Positions 46,950 to 57,611 of a stretch of 64,000 nt of DNA are shown here, piece after piece (position 1 is the first letter of the stretch; every line of letters begins with the position of its first letter). The position numbers and the translations under genes are program-made. Location of the stretch: assembly GCA_963921825.1 (NCBI GenBank), contig OY997588.1:123438715-123502714 (forward strand), given 5' to 3'. The notes under the pieces are model-generated. The model saw only the letters and a list, made by a program, of their open reading frames with translations, was not told the DNA's origin and ran no database searches. This DNA is from Erodium maritimum (Eukaryota > Streptophyta > Magnoliopsida > Geraniales > Geraniaceae).

Positions 46950-48520
46950 TTGACCCTACAGTAGCCGGATCCAAATTGGTATATGGATACGGGAGCTACT
47001 TCTCATATGACTTCCACCTCAGGTAGTCTCAAACCTTATTTTATTTAGAGTACTGCTCGTCAAGTTATTATTGGTAATGGTAATTCAATCCATATTGCTG
47101 GTTCTGGACATACATCCCTTTTACCTAACTACTCGTCCTTCCGTTTAAATGATGTTTTGCATACCACGAACATTGTTAAAAACCTAGTTTCTGTCCGTCG
47201 TTTTGTCACTGATAATGATGCTTCAGTTGAATTTGACCCTTTTGGTTTCTCTGTGAATGATTTTCGGACGGGCACTCCGGTCTTGAGATGTAACAGCTCC
47301 AGCGATCTCTATCCAGTCACTCGACCAGTGTCTTCTGGTTCTCCATCGGCATTTGCAGTTTTCTCTCCTCAATTTTGGCATTCCCGATTGGGTCATCCTG
47401 GAGATCCAGTTTTTGATTCTTTACTTCATCAACATTTAATTTCATGTTCTTCCAATTATAAACATTCTGCCTGTCAATCATGTGTGTTTGGCAAACATTT
47501 TCGATTGCCTTTTATTAATTCCTCAAACACTATTGTTTTCCCATTTGATATTATTCATGTCGATTTATGGACTACACCAATATTAAGTTCTGCAGGCCAT
47601 CGCTATTACTTATTGTTACTTGATGACTACACAAACTTTTTGTGGACATTTCCCTTTGGTGCTAAATCAGATGTTTTTTTTCTTTTCTGTTTTCTCTATG
47701 TTCAATAAAAAATTTCAAACTCAATTTGGTTGCTCAATTAAGAGTTTTCAATGTGATAAGGGAAAAGAGTTCGATAACTCTTCTTTTCATCACTTTTGTG
47801 CATCTACAGGGATGGTTTTTCGTTTCTCATGTCCTCACACATCGTCTCAAAATTGTCGTGCTGAACGTAAAATACGGGCTGTAAATAATATGATTCGTAC
47901 TTTACTAGTTCATGCTTCTTTACCCCCATCTTTTTGGCATCTTGCACGTCATATGACTACCTACTTGCATAATATTCTCCCTTTTAAAATTATGAATTTT
48001 TCTTCTCCAACTCAAAAACTTTGTCATTGTACCCCAACATATTCTTTCCTTCGTGTTTTTGGTAGTCTCTGTTACCCGCTCCTTCCCTCCACCACCATTC
48101 ACAAGTTACAACCTACAAATGTTTTGATCTTCTACATAATAAGGTCATTATCTGCAGGCATGTTAATTTTGATGAAACGACATTCCCATTTTCCACTTTA
48201 TCTAACCAGTCGCAGGCTGATTATTCATTCTTGGATGACGCCCCATCACCTATGCTTCGTCTCCCCTTCCTTGACCAGCACGCCGACGCCGCCAGCCCAT
48301 CTCCAGTGGCACCTTCTTCAAATCAGGCCCGATCACCTACCCAAGCACGCCCAGATTCTGCCTCATCCGGAACCGGCCCACAGTCTCCAGCTTCTTCAGC
48401 TTCACCCGAGCAATGTCCTACCAACACTCCTACAGCCCACGCCACACCTCCTCCATCTCTAGCTCCAGCATCTCTACCACCTCGGCCAGTCCATCCAATG
48501 AACACTAGAGGATGACCCGG
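46950..48520 (+). pseudogene. Protease and integrase of the short-LTR copia element
   Basis: Protease traces lie around 46975-47150. A GAG-pre-integrase segment follows (FWHSRLGHP near 47380; SCVFGKHFRLPF near 47480), then the integrase core (DIIHVDLWTTP near 47550; LLLLDDYTNFLWTFP near 47610) and a Pro/Ser-rich linker (48230-48510). Broken in several places. Confidence 0.88.
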
Positions 48521-48599
48521 TATTGTCAAACCTAAGGTCCTTTTTAATCTCTATACATCTCTTGACCCATCCCCTATCCCGAAAAATCCCTCCCTTGCC

Positions 48600-49990
48600 T
48601 TAGCCGATCCAAACTGGAAACTAGCAATGCTTGACGTGTATAATGCTTTAATTAAAAATAATACATATGAGTTAGTTCCTCGTCGTGCTAATACTAATGT
48701 GATTTGGTCTATGTGGGTTTTTCGTTATAAACGGTCTTCTGATGGTTCTTTTGAGTGCTATAAAGCTCGTCTCAGCAGGTTGGCATTGACTGTGATGAAA
48801 GATTTAGCTCGGTCGTCAAGCCTGCAACTATTCGGATGGTTTTCAGTCTTGTAGTCTCTCAATCTTGGCCCATCCATCAATTGGACGTTAAGAACGTTTT
48901 TCTCCATGGGAATCTCAATGAGACAATCTTCATGCATCAACCTATAGGATTCCGGAGCACGACTTATCTTGAACATGTATGTTTGCTGAAACGTTCACTT
49001 TATGGTCTCAAGCAAGCTCCCAGGGCTTGTTATCAGCGATTTACTGATTTTGTCTCCACTATTGGATTTTCTCACAGCAAATCTTTGTTTATATATCGAC
49101 GTGGTTCTGATCTTGCATTTCTTCTCTTATATGTGGACGATATTATTCTGACTATCTCGAGTCATGATCTCCGGCTATCTCTTATGGCCTCCCTGAGCTC
49201 GGAATTCGCCATAAAGTACCTTGGTCCGTTGTCTTTTCTCTTGGGCGTTGCTGTCACACGCCATGTTGGCGAGATGTTCTTGTCCCAATGCAAGTACGAT
49301 GAGGAGAATATTTATCCAGCTGGCATGAGTCCCCGCTCTCCATCAGCTACGTCGGTGGATACGAAGGCCAAAGTGAGTGGTTCGGTCGGTTCTCCAGTTT
49401 CTAATCCGACTTTGTATCATAGTCTCGTCGGTGCTCTACAATATCTCACATTCACCAGGCCAAACATATCCTTTGCTATTCAGGAGGTGTGCCTTCAAAT
49501 GCATAATCCTCGTGATTCACATATGGGTGCTATAAAGCGTATTGTTTGCTACCTCTAGGGGACTCTTCATTTGGGACTTCATTTATACTCCTCCAAGACT
49601 TCCGAGCTGGTTTCTTACACTGATGCAGGTTGGGCCAGCTGTCGTGACACTCGCCGATCTACGTCTGGCTATTGCGTTTTTTGGGTGATAATCTCGTTTC
49701 GTTGTCCTCCAAGCGTCAGCCAACCATATCCCGCTGTAGTACTGAAGCCGAATACCGAGGAGTTGCTAATTAAACCTTGCTGGATTCGAAATCTTCTGTT
49801 GGAGCTACATTGTCCTTTATCTTGGGCCACATTGGTCTACTGTGACAATGTTAGCGCCATTTGTTTAGCCGGTGATCCAGTTCAACATCAACGTACGAAG
49901 CACATTGAGCTTGATATTCATTTCGTCCGGTAAAAAGTTGCTAAAGGACATGTTCGAGTTCTTCATGTGCCTTCTCGGTCCCAAGTTGCT
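48600..49990 (+). pseudogene. Reverse transcriptase and RNase H of the short-LTR copia element
   Basis: RVT_2 motifs: QLDVKNVFLHGNLNETIFM (near 48880), SLYGLKQAPRACYQ, the catalytic LLLYVDDIIL (near 49125), and a RNase H with [20 protein letters not shown] (near 49620) and the final HIELDIHFVR. The catalytic YVDD box is intact, but the region is broken in several places. Confidence 0.9.
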
Positions 49991-50083
49991 GATATATTTA
50001 CAAAGGGACTCCCACACGTCCTATTCACTGGTTTCAGGTCCAGTCTGAACGTCCTGCCTCCTCCCGTTCAGAATGAGGGGGCG

Positions 50084-50209
50084 TGTTAGATAAGATAAGC
50101 GATAAGATTCGTTTGTAATTTGTATTTACCCGATCATAGATATCTGATCAACATTACTTGTATTTAAATTCCATTGATTAATGAGAATAGCATTGATCAC
50201 AATCAACCA
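50084..50209 (+). repeat. 3' LTR, short-LTR copia
   Basis: 126 bp, same length as the 5' LTR, with about five differences. Confidence 0.95.
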
Positions 50210-50214
50210 ATTAC

Positions 50215-51181
50215 GTAATGTAGACCATACCTAACATCAAATGAAGCATGGAAAATACATTAATGTCACAAATTGAACCGTCCACAATACAAATCGCAAC
50301 CAAAGAACCACCTTATAAATTAGAACATGAAAGCTCAACAGTATTCCAAAACCAATATGTTTTGCATCGTACATCTATGACGTATCCCACCACAACGCAT
50401 AAGACATCATATGGATTGGTATAAGCTGGGTTTATCGGTTGGTATGGTTGATGCCTTAATGGTGTGGATATGTTATAAATAAGCGGTGGAATTTTGAAGA
50501 AAAGCATTGTAGATATTATCCATCCATTGAAAGAGTTGACATCGACCTTCAAAGAATTGTCAATATATGGGATCCGTATAAATTGTAATGCCATCATTGC
50601 TATGTATGAATCACGTATTGGATATTATTTGAAGTTTATATATTTGGTATACATTTGGATAAAGAGTTTGACGACAAATTCCAAATTTATAGACATTTCA
50701 TATTATGTGACAATTTGGGTTGGGATAAATGATATTAACCATGAATGCCATGTCATTCGTGAATCCTAGTGTTTTCCATGCAATATAGTTTTATTGGTAC
50801 TCGCCATCTTCGTTTTTATTTGCACATATTGAAATGCATAGAAAGAAATTTTGAATTGAGCCACCACCAGTCCTCTATTATAAATATTTAGGTTCATTAT
50901 ACTGGGTAGTCAATATTCGGTCATAATCAAAATATTTTTACATATCTAACTACAAAAAAAATGTTGGTAACAAACTATTCGAAATTACTCGATTCTTGAG
51001 TATTGCATCTTAAATTCATATATTTACTCACAGACTATTAATTCCAAAAATGGTGAATTGACAAAAATCTTTGTATAATTGTAAGCCGAAACTATTGGAT
51101 TATTTATATTAGTGTGAAATCATATATCCGAAATGGAGAATGAACTAACACTTTGAAACATGTCACTCGCGTCCCTTTTGT
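50215..51181. other. AT-rich intergenic stretch, no gene seen
   Basis: The - strand frame at 50313-50597 and the + strand frame at 50494-50769 overlap each other and match nothing I know. This is the flank between two insertions. Confidence 0.4.
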
Positions 51182-53995
51182 TGTAAGAACCACTCCTGGC
51201 CAACGCTAGTCAAATCGGCGAAAAACAAGAAAATGTAAAATTTTTGGACAGACACTTAAATGAACCTAAATTTGACCCCGAGGGTCATACCGGACTTAAG
51301 TTGACCCCAATATCGACCAAAGTGAGTTCCTGGGGACTCAGGGCAACTTTCTGACCAATTTGGGAAAGGTTGACTTTTTGCTCGAAAAGTCAACCGAGCG
51401 ACGTTTTGGTCCGTTCGAGGTCTGTTTTGGATCCAAAAAGCTTAGCCGTCGTCACAGCGGTCTTAGTTGAGCCGTTTCCTTGTAGCCCGTGAAGTTTCGT
51501 AATTTCTTGGAAAAAGTGTCAGTTCGGGGCCCGAGACGACCGAATTTCGCGAATCTGAAACAAAACAAAAGGTGTGGGACCCACTTGCCACATGTCAATT
51601 ATGTGGTGGTGTTAGGTTTCTTGAACAAAACAAAATATGAGACATGGATGTTAGTTTTGTAGTTAAAGGATAGTTTTGATTTTTTAAAACAAAATAAAGA
51701 TGAATGGTTGGAGAAGTGTTCACCCATTCTCAAAAAAAGGAAGAAGTGGAGAGAGAAAGTGGAGAGAGGAAAGAAGAGAGAAGAAAGGGAGAAAAAGAGA
51801 AGAAGGGTTGTGGTCTTGTGACTTTTCCCGTCGATCAAACTGGTGGATCGTCTCAACGATCAAGGAATCGAGTTCACACCGTCATTCTCTACGGTGAGCA
51901 CCTAACCGATTTTCATTTTGGAACGTTTGAATTTTAGGGTTTGAGTTTAAATGGTTTGATTAAGGTTGGGTTGAGGTTTGGGTTCGTTAGGAACGTTTTG
52001 GGGCGAAAAGAAATGTTTTCCGTTGTGGCCGTGTGGGGTCCACGTTTTCGGGCCTTGGGTTTTTCGTGTTCAGGTGGTTTAGGACGACCCCCAAGTCGTT
52101 AATCCACACCTGGAACAAATTTTGGAATTATATTGTGAAAGTTGTAATTGATGGGTTTAGAAACTTTAAATGTGAATTAAATTACTCGGAAGTCAGAAAT
52201 TGATTCCGTCGAGTGCATAGGAACCCTTGAATTATTCTAAGATTGTAGAAACGAAAACGGGAATTTTCGGAGCCCCGGAAGGGCGTTTTCAAAAACCGGG
52301 CAGATTCGCCATGTCGGGCGAATCGGGCTTTTCCGAGTCCTTTATCGACAATGTCTAGTAATTGGGAAGTTTGGGAGTGATCGACATTGTCGGGGTTACT
52401 TTTGGGCGTCAAGTTTATTAAAATTCAGTTTATGCCTTCAAGCTTTAAAAGTATTTAAAATTGTGTTCTTATTAGATCGTGCCGCAGACAGAGGAAAGGG
52501 AAAGCTAGGCGAGTGATCAAGATCACATCGGAGCTTGTTTGTGCGCTTTTGGAGAAAGAATACGAGGTAGGGAAAAGTAGCCGGATCTCGGCCCTGATTA
52601 GGGAAAGTTAACAGTAGAAATGCATGTGACACCGGGGTGTCGTGGGTTAAGTAAGTTTATCGAATATTAGAAAGGTAGGCGATACCGGGTGGTGTCGTAT
52701 GATACGGGAACGTATCGAACAATAGAAACGCATGTGACACTTTGTAGTATCGTAGGAGCAGTGAACTTTCGATATTAGAATTACTGGAGGCATTTGTTTA
52801 TGCCCGGAGGTTGATTGTTTAGTTTGTGTCTTGGGTGGTCATGAGAGCCCGTATTTTACGGCTGGGTCTTGGGTGGCCATGAGAGCCCGTGTCTTTACTG
52901 TTGGTGTCTTGGGTGGCCATGAGTGCCCGTGGGGTTGTTGAACCCGTGTCTTTACTTTTGGCGTCTTGGGTGGCCATGATTGCCCGTCGGGTTGTTGAAC
53001 CCGTGTTCTACCGTTGGTGTTTTGGGTGGCCTTGAGTGCCCGTGGGGTTGTTGAACCCGTGTTTTACTGTTGGTGTCTTGAGTGGCCATGAGTGCCTGTG
53101 GAGTGTCAAACTGGTGTCGTTGCTGTTTGTTGAACTTTGTTTGTGATTGTGATTGTGGTTACATGAGGTTGGGGGCCCGCTTCATAATAACGGGGGTCCT
53201 GCGATCGCACGCGTCTGCATGTTCAAACGGGGTAGGGGGCCCGCCCGTGAGGAAAGGGGTCCTGGCCGCGCGTGCGTGGTGGTGACAGGTCGACAGCCTG
53301 ATCTGACTTTGTGTCGGGAAAAGTGCAACAGGTCGACCGCCTGGCCTGATAGGGATCGAAAAAAGTGGCGACAGTCGACCACCTGGCCTGACAGGGATCG
53401 GTAAAGGGCGAGTGGGGGTTATTGAGCAGCTGGAGTGCGATCCTTTGTGATCTTGTTTGGTGTGCGATCCTTAGTGATCTTGGGTGTTGTGTGGTTATCT
53501 GTCGTGTCTTTGGAGGAAGTCGTCAATCGTTGTGTCGGGTCTACATTAGGTGTCCGAGTGTTGAGTCGGTTGTGGAGGGTAACGTTATGAGTGTCAGTCG
53601 GGTTACTTGAGTTTGGGGATAGTAGTCCCTGGTGTTGAGTTTATTGTTGGTGTTACTGGCATTGTCTGCTAAGTATGCCGTAGTCAGTCTGTTATCCGTG
53701 GTGGTGAGCGAACACTCACCCCTAGCTGCTTTTCCTACAGGTACTGGTCGCAGGATGGACTAGGTGAGCTTCCGAAGCTTGAAGAGTTAGGAGCAGGAGT
53801 CCGGGTTTACTTTTGAGTCTAGCGACGTACACTTGTATTTTATCCGCTTGTTGGGACGTACTTTTGAGTTGTAAATAATTATTTTGGTTAAGTAAACGGT
53901 GGTTTTAAAGTGATTTATTTAAAAGGTTTCAAAATGCTTTATTGTTTTAAACGTTCGCGTCCCGAGTTTGGTTTTACTGAAATTGGGGCGTGACA
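51182..53995 (+). repeat. 5' LTR of the second Tekay-type element
   Basis: About 2,814 bp. It contains the minisatellite at 52830-53105. Confidence 0.87.
52830..53105. repeat. Minisatellite of about 50-66 bp in the LTR
   Basis: Five to six copies of tcttgggtggccatgag plus gcccgtg, the later ones with an extra gggttgttgaacccgtg insert. Confidence 0.88.
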
Positions 53996-53998
53996 GCT

Positions 53999-54011
53999 TG
54001 GTATCAGAGCT
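53999..54011 (+). other. Primer-binding site of the second Tekay-type element
   Basis: tggtatcagagct starts three bases after the LTR end; tRNA-Met type. Confidence 0.88.
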
Positions 54012-54339
54012 CGAGGTTTCACACCTCGGACTGTACGTCAATTAGGTGGGGAGAGTCGAGTCAGTAAAGTCTCGTCGTGCGTTGGGTACGCAAGTCAGAA
54101 ACCGTGTGTAAACCCATAGTGTTTGAGTCCTGCTTGTGTTTGTGTGTATGTGCAGTATGGTTATTACTGGCATACTGTTTGTGTATTGCTGCGTGAAACA
54201 TTTTTAAACTGTCGCGACTCGACTCAGGGGCGCCCCTGTAGTCGAGCGTGACGGTGCTGATATCAAGTGGGTACAATGTAGTTTGGGGACGCCTGGACCG
54301 GGTTGTAACTACCTGATGTCAAGAAATGAGGTTTTTAAT

Positions 54340-55330
54340 GAAGTGGAGAAAGTTTTAAAATTGGTTGGCCCAGTGGGCGTGTTTTAAATTTGATTGGCCC
54401 TGTGGGCGTGTTTTAATTTTGGTTGGCCCGGTGGGTGTGGTTCGACTTTGGTTGGCCCGGTGAGCGTGTGTTGTGTTGTTGGCCTTGTCGGCTTGTGATT
54501 GAGGTTAAGTGACTTGTGTTTGGTCGTTGAATTGTTGTGCGTATGTTGTTAAATTGGTGGTCAAGCGTGTGTGTCGTTTAAGACTATTTTTAGGGTTAAA
54601 ACGGGATAAGGTTCGAGTTGGAAACGAATTTGAGAAACAGGCATGCGCGAGCGTCACAGACCTATCACGGATCCGTGATTCCTGTCTTGTTCCACCGTCG
54701 TGATTGTGCAGTTTGAGTGTTGGTTTTGCGTGGCTGTGTTCACAGTTGTGTGGGTTGTGGAGGTCGTACGTTTGGTGTTAAGAGGTGAGGTCTTGGGTTC
54801 GAGACTCATCAATAACCTACGGTAGTGATACAGCGCCTCGGTGTGAGAGTCTCACCATACGGAGAGGGATTAGGGTTGATGCGCTGCGGCGCCATGCGAA
54901 CTAGATTCCCCTGTGTGAACGGGTGTTCGAGGTTTCCCTCGCGTGATCGGGTGGTTTGAGGTCTCCTTCACGTGAGTGGGTTATTCGAGGTTTCCCTCGC
55001 GTGAACGGGTGATTTGAGGTTTCCTTCACGTGAGTGGGTTATTTGAGGTTCACTACATGATCGAGTAACTAGGGTATCGAGGTTGTGAGCAATAGTGGTT
55101 TGCTTAGTTGAGAACGTGATCCCCGTTTTGAGGTTTCCCTTATGTGATCGGGTAATTGGGGTATTGAGATTGTGAGCAACAGTGTTGGCTTAGTTGAGAA
55201 TATGATCCCTGTTTGAGGTTTCCCTACGTGATCGGGTAATTGGGGTATTGAGGTTGTGAACAATAGTGGTTTGCTGAATTGAGAACATAATCCCCGTTTT
55301 GAGGTTTCCCGTACTTGAGAGAGTATTTGA
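54340..55330. repeat. Tandem-repeat blocks in place of the expected gag
   Basis: Three blocks: ttggttggcccggtgggcgtg, about 35-bp period (54355-54470); gaggtttccctcgcgtgatc-type, about 35-bp period (54925-55060); and a longer unit of about 120 bp with gggtaattggggtattgag and gttgagaacgtgatcccc (55060-55320). Confidence 0.8.
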
Positions 55331-55579
55331 GGTATTAATAGCTTGAGCAGTGTGATGTTTTGGTATCAGGTTTTGAGGTAGTGGTTTGCCCTGGTTAGAT
55401 TGGTAAGTCGTTAGTGCTTTACTAGTATACCATAATCAAGCGAGTGTCCGTGGAGGTGAGCCGAACGCTCATCCCCTTTACTACTTTTCCCGCAGGGGAC
55501 GAGTAGAAGTAAATGCATAGAGGATCGCGTGAGGGTTGTGCTATACCTTTTCGGTAGTTGTCCGGTCTCTGATTTGGGC

Positions 55580-56575
55580 GTCAGTTTTATTGGATACCGG
55601 TGTGTCACACTCGTCTGCTTCATCAAGTGGTGCTGAGATGTTGGGGCTGAGTTTAGAGCCGTTGAGTCCACCCCTGCGTCTGGACACGCCGGTTGGGGGT
55701 GATGTGGTGTGAACTAGGGTCTGTCGTGCCTGCGGAGTTAGAGAAGCGAACTGCTACAGGAGGTTCGAGAGAGGGCTCAAGAGCCCTGATGCTGGATGGA
55801 GTCCTCACCCCAAGGATTCGGGTATGTTCGGAGTTGGTAGGCACGACGACGGTAGAGGAGCGAGGTCTTAGAGAGACTGCGAGGTTCCGTGAGGTTCGGC
55901 AGCGACTGAGCTTGTGCGTCTATCCGTGGGAAGGATACTGAGAAAGGATTGGCCGGCGAAGTGTTGAGCCAATATCGACTGTTTCTGGCGACGAGTGACG
56001 GTGTCAACAGGAAACACGAAAGGTTCGTGTATTCTGGGCAGTAGGAGCGGAGTTCTCCTGTCGGCTTGTCCGCAGTAAAGGAAGTATCGGTCGTGCAGAG
56101 CCGAGAGTTACCGCGAGTGGCGTGCAAGTTCCCCGAGGTCTTCCCTGAGGAGTTGAGCGGGTTAACACCAGTTCGTGAGGTGGAGTTCGGGATTGACCTG
56201 GTGCCGGGAACGGCAGCGATATCGATGGCGCCTTACAAGTTCCCGCCAGCCGATTTGACCGAGCTGAAGAGTCAGCTCGAGGAACTTCGGGAGAAGGGGT
56301 TTATCCGGCCGATCACATCGTCGTACGGAGCGCCAACACTCTTCGTGAAGAAGAAGAGTGGAGAGCTTCAGATGTGTATCGACTACCGGAAGGTGAACCG
56401 GGTTTACGGTGAAGAACCGATACCCGATGTCGAGGATAGTAGACTTGTTCGACCAGTTGAGAGGGTCGATATGCTTCTCGAAGATCGATCTGCGATCCGG
56501 ATATTACCAGTTGCGAGTTCGAGTGGGGGGCATCGCAAAGACTGCATTCCGGACACGCTATGAGCATTCCGGAAC
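55580..56575 (+). pseudogene. Protease traces and RT start of the second Tekay-type element
   Basis: A decayed protease (LDTGVSHSS near 55592) is followed by a region with [13 protein letters not shown] and [20 protein letters not shown] (about 56125-56400) and traces of the [13 protein letters not shown] motif (about 56480). The sequence ends shortly after, before the catalytic FVDD box. Broken in a few places. Confidence 0.83.
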
Positions 56576-56579
56576 TACA

Positions 56580-56887
56580 TTTAATGTGGTCGTAGAGGTA
56601 TACATGCCTCTACGACTACATATCAATCATCTGCGACAATATTAGAGAATTGTAGGGTTATAGGATAAATATCCTCTAAGACTGCATCAATGTAGTCGTA
56701 GAGAAGAAATATCCTCTAAGACTACATCCATATAGTCGTAAAGGATATTTATCTTCTAAGACAACATCCATGTAGTCGTAGAGGAGAAATATCCTCTAAG
56801 ACTACATCCATGTAGTCGTAGAGGATATTTATTCTCTAAGACAACATCCATGTAGTCGTAGAGGAGAAATATCCTCTACGAGGAGAA
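56580..56887. repeat. Array of 40-bp palindromic units, alternating two variants
   Basis: From about 56690 five units of about 40 bp follow one another, each tagtcgtagagg...cctctaagactac, i.e. an inverted repeat around an AT-rich loop. Units alternate between a gagaaatatcc type with actac and a gatatttat type with acaac, so the higher-order period is about 80 bp. Degenerate copies extend left to about 56580. It sits exactly between the truncated gypsy RT and the 5' edge of the LINE. CACTA subterminal repeats have this general style, but I see no CACTA end. Confidence 0.9.
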
Positions 56888-56900
56888 ATACCTGAAAGGG

Positions 56901-57587
56901 GTGATCCGTCGGCGGAAACCGCAAGTCATTTTCCTTAGCGAGACTCTGGCTAGGAAAGGAGAAGTCCATACCCTGAAGTTGAAGTCGGGATTCCCGGGTG
57001 GTTGTGAGGTTTGGGCGGTGGGATTGAAGGGGGGAATGATCCTCTTGTTGACGGCAGAGTTGTCGGTCACGCCATATCTGAGTGGTGAGAGGTACATCGA
57101 CGTGCAAATTAAGGGCCCGGTTGGGGATGGCTTCCGTTTTACTGGGGTGTACGGGGAGGCGAATCAGGAACTGAGGTGGCAGACGTGGGAGATGATTAGA
57201 TCCCTAGGAGAAAGGGCGGGGGCCTCGCGGAGATGGCTCCTGATGGGGGACTTTAACGGTATACTGAGAAATAAGGAGAAGATGGGTGGTCGCCGATACC
57301 CGGAGCGCCTGATTGCTGGATTTCGTGGTGCAATGCGGGAGGTGGGTGTGCAGGATCTCCCTCTTCAGGGGTATGGGTTCACCTTGCATAGTGGGAGTGA
57401 AACAGAGACGAGAATGGCGGTGCAGCTGGACAGAGCTTTGATGTCCCCGGCACTGAGAGCAATGTGGCCAGAGGCGCACTTGGCCAATTGGGTATTTCGA
57501 CGTCTGACCACCTACCTATTTCTGGTGGACTCGGACAGGCGTGTGGAACCAGTTGGGTCAAGACAATTCCGGTTCGAGAACATCTAG
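56901..57587 (+). pseudogene. LINE endonuclease domain
   Basis: An APE-like endonuclease, missing about its first 20 residues. Motifs seen: VIFLSET (catalytic Glu, near 56930), FTGVYGE (near 57135), LLMGDFNGIL (catalytic Asp/Asn, near 57240), VQLDRALMSP (near 57420). The closing SDHLPI motif is in the next frame (about 57505), so a frameshift lies near 57490. It would nick target DNA to prime reverse transcription. Confidence 0.9.
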
Positions 57588-57611
57588 GCAGAGGACCCGG
57601 AATGTGGTCCT

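Larger units (their letters stand above)
45158..50209 (+). mobile_element. Short-LTR Ty1/copia element (Ale-like), complete ends, fossil
   Basis: The 126-bp LTRs at 45158-45283 and 50084-50209 differ at about five positions (roughly 4%), suggesting an age of a few million years. The flanks aatac and attac may be a decayed 5-bp target duplication. A tggtatcatagcc primer site (45284) and a gaatgagggggcg polypurine tract (50071-50083) are in place. Gag, protease-integrase and RT-RNase H follow in copia order. Very short LTRs and the gag style suit the Ale/Retrofit group; this is an inference. The coding region is broken in roughly ten places. Confidence 0.92.
51182..56575 (+). mobile_element. 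Second Tekay-type gypsy element, 5' half only, fossil
   Basis: The 5' LTR (51182-53995) starts tgtaagaaccac and ends ggggcgtgaca, like the element at 7323, with shared blocks such as ccaaaaagcttagccgtc. A primer site follows. Gag is not recognisable; its place holds tandem repeats. Protease traces (about 55580-55700) and the start of reverse transcriptase (about 56100-56575) remain. RT stops abruptly at the palindromic array near 56580, and no 3' LTR is in the window. Broken in several places. Confidence 0.85.

Noticed and set aside
50313-50769. Overlapping frames on both strands in the copia/gypsy spacer
   Set aside because: No motif, no splice context, and AT-rich composition. Not enough to call a gene.
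56580-56887. CRISPR-like look of the regular repeats
   Set aside because: Units are contiguous palindromes without unique spacers, in a plant nuclear context.
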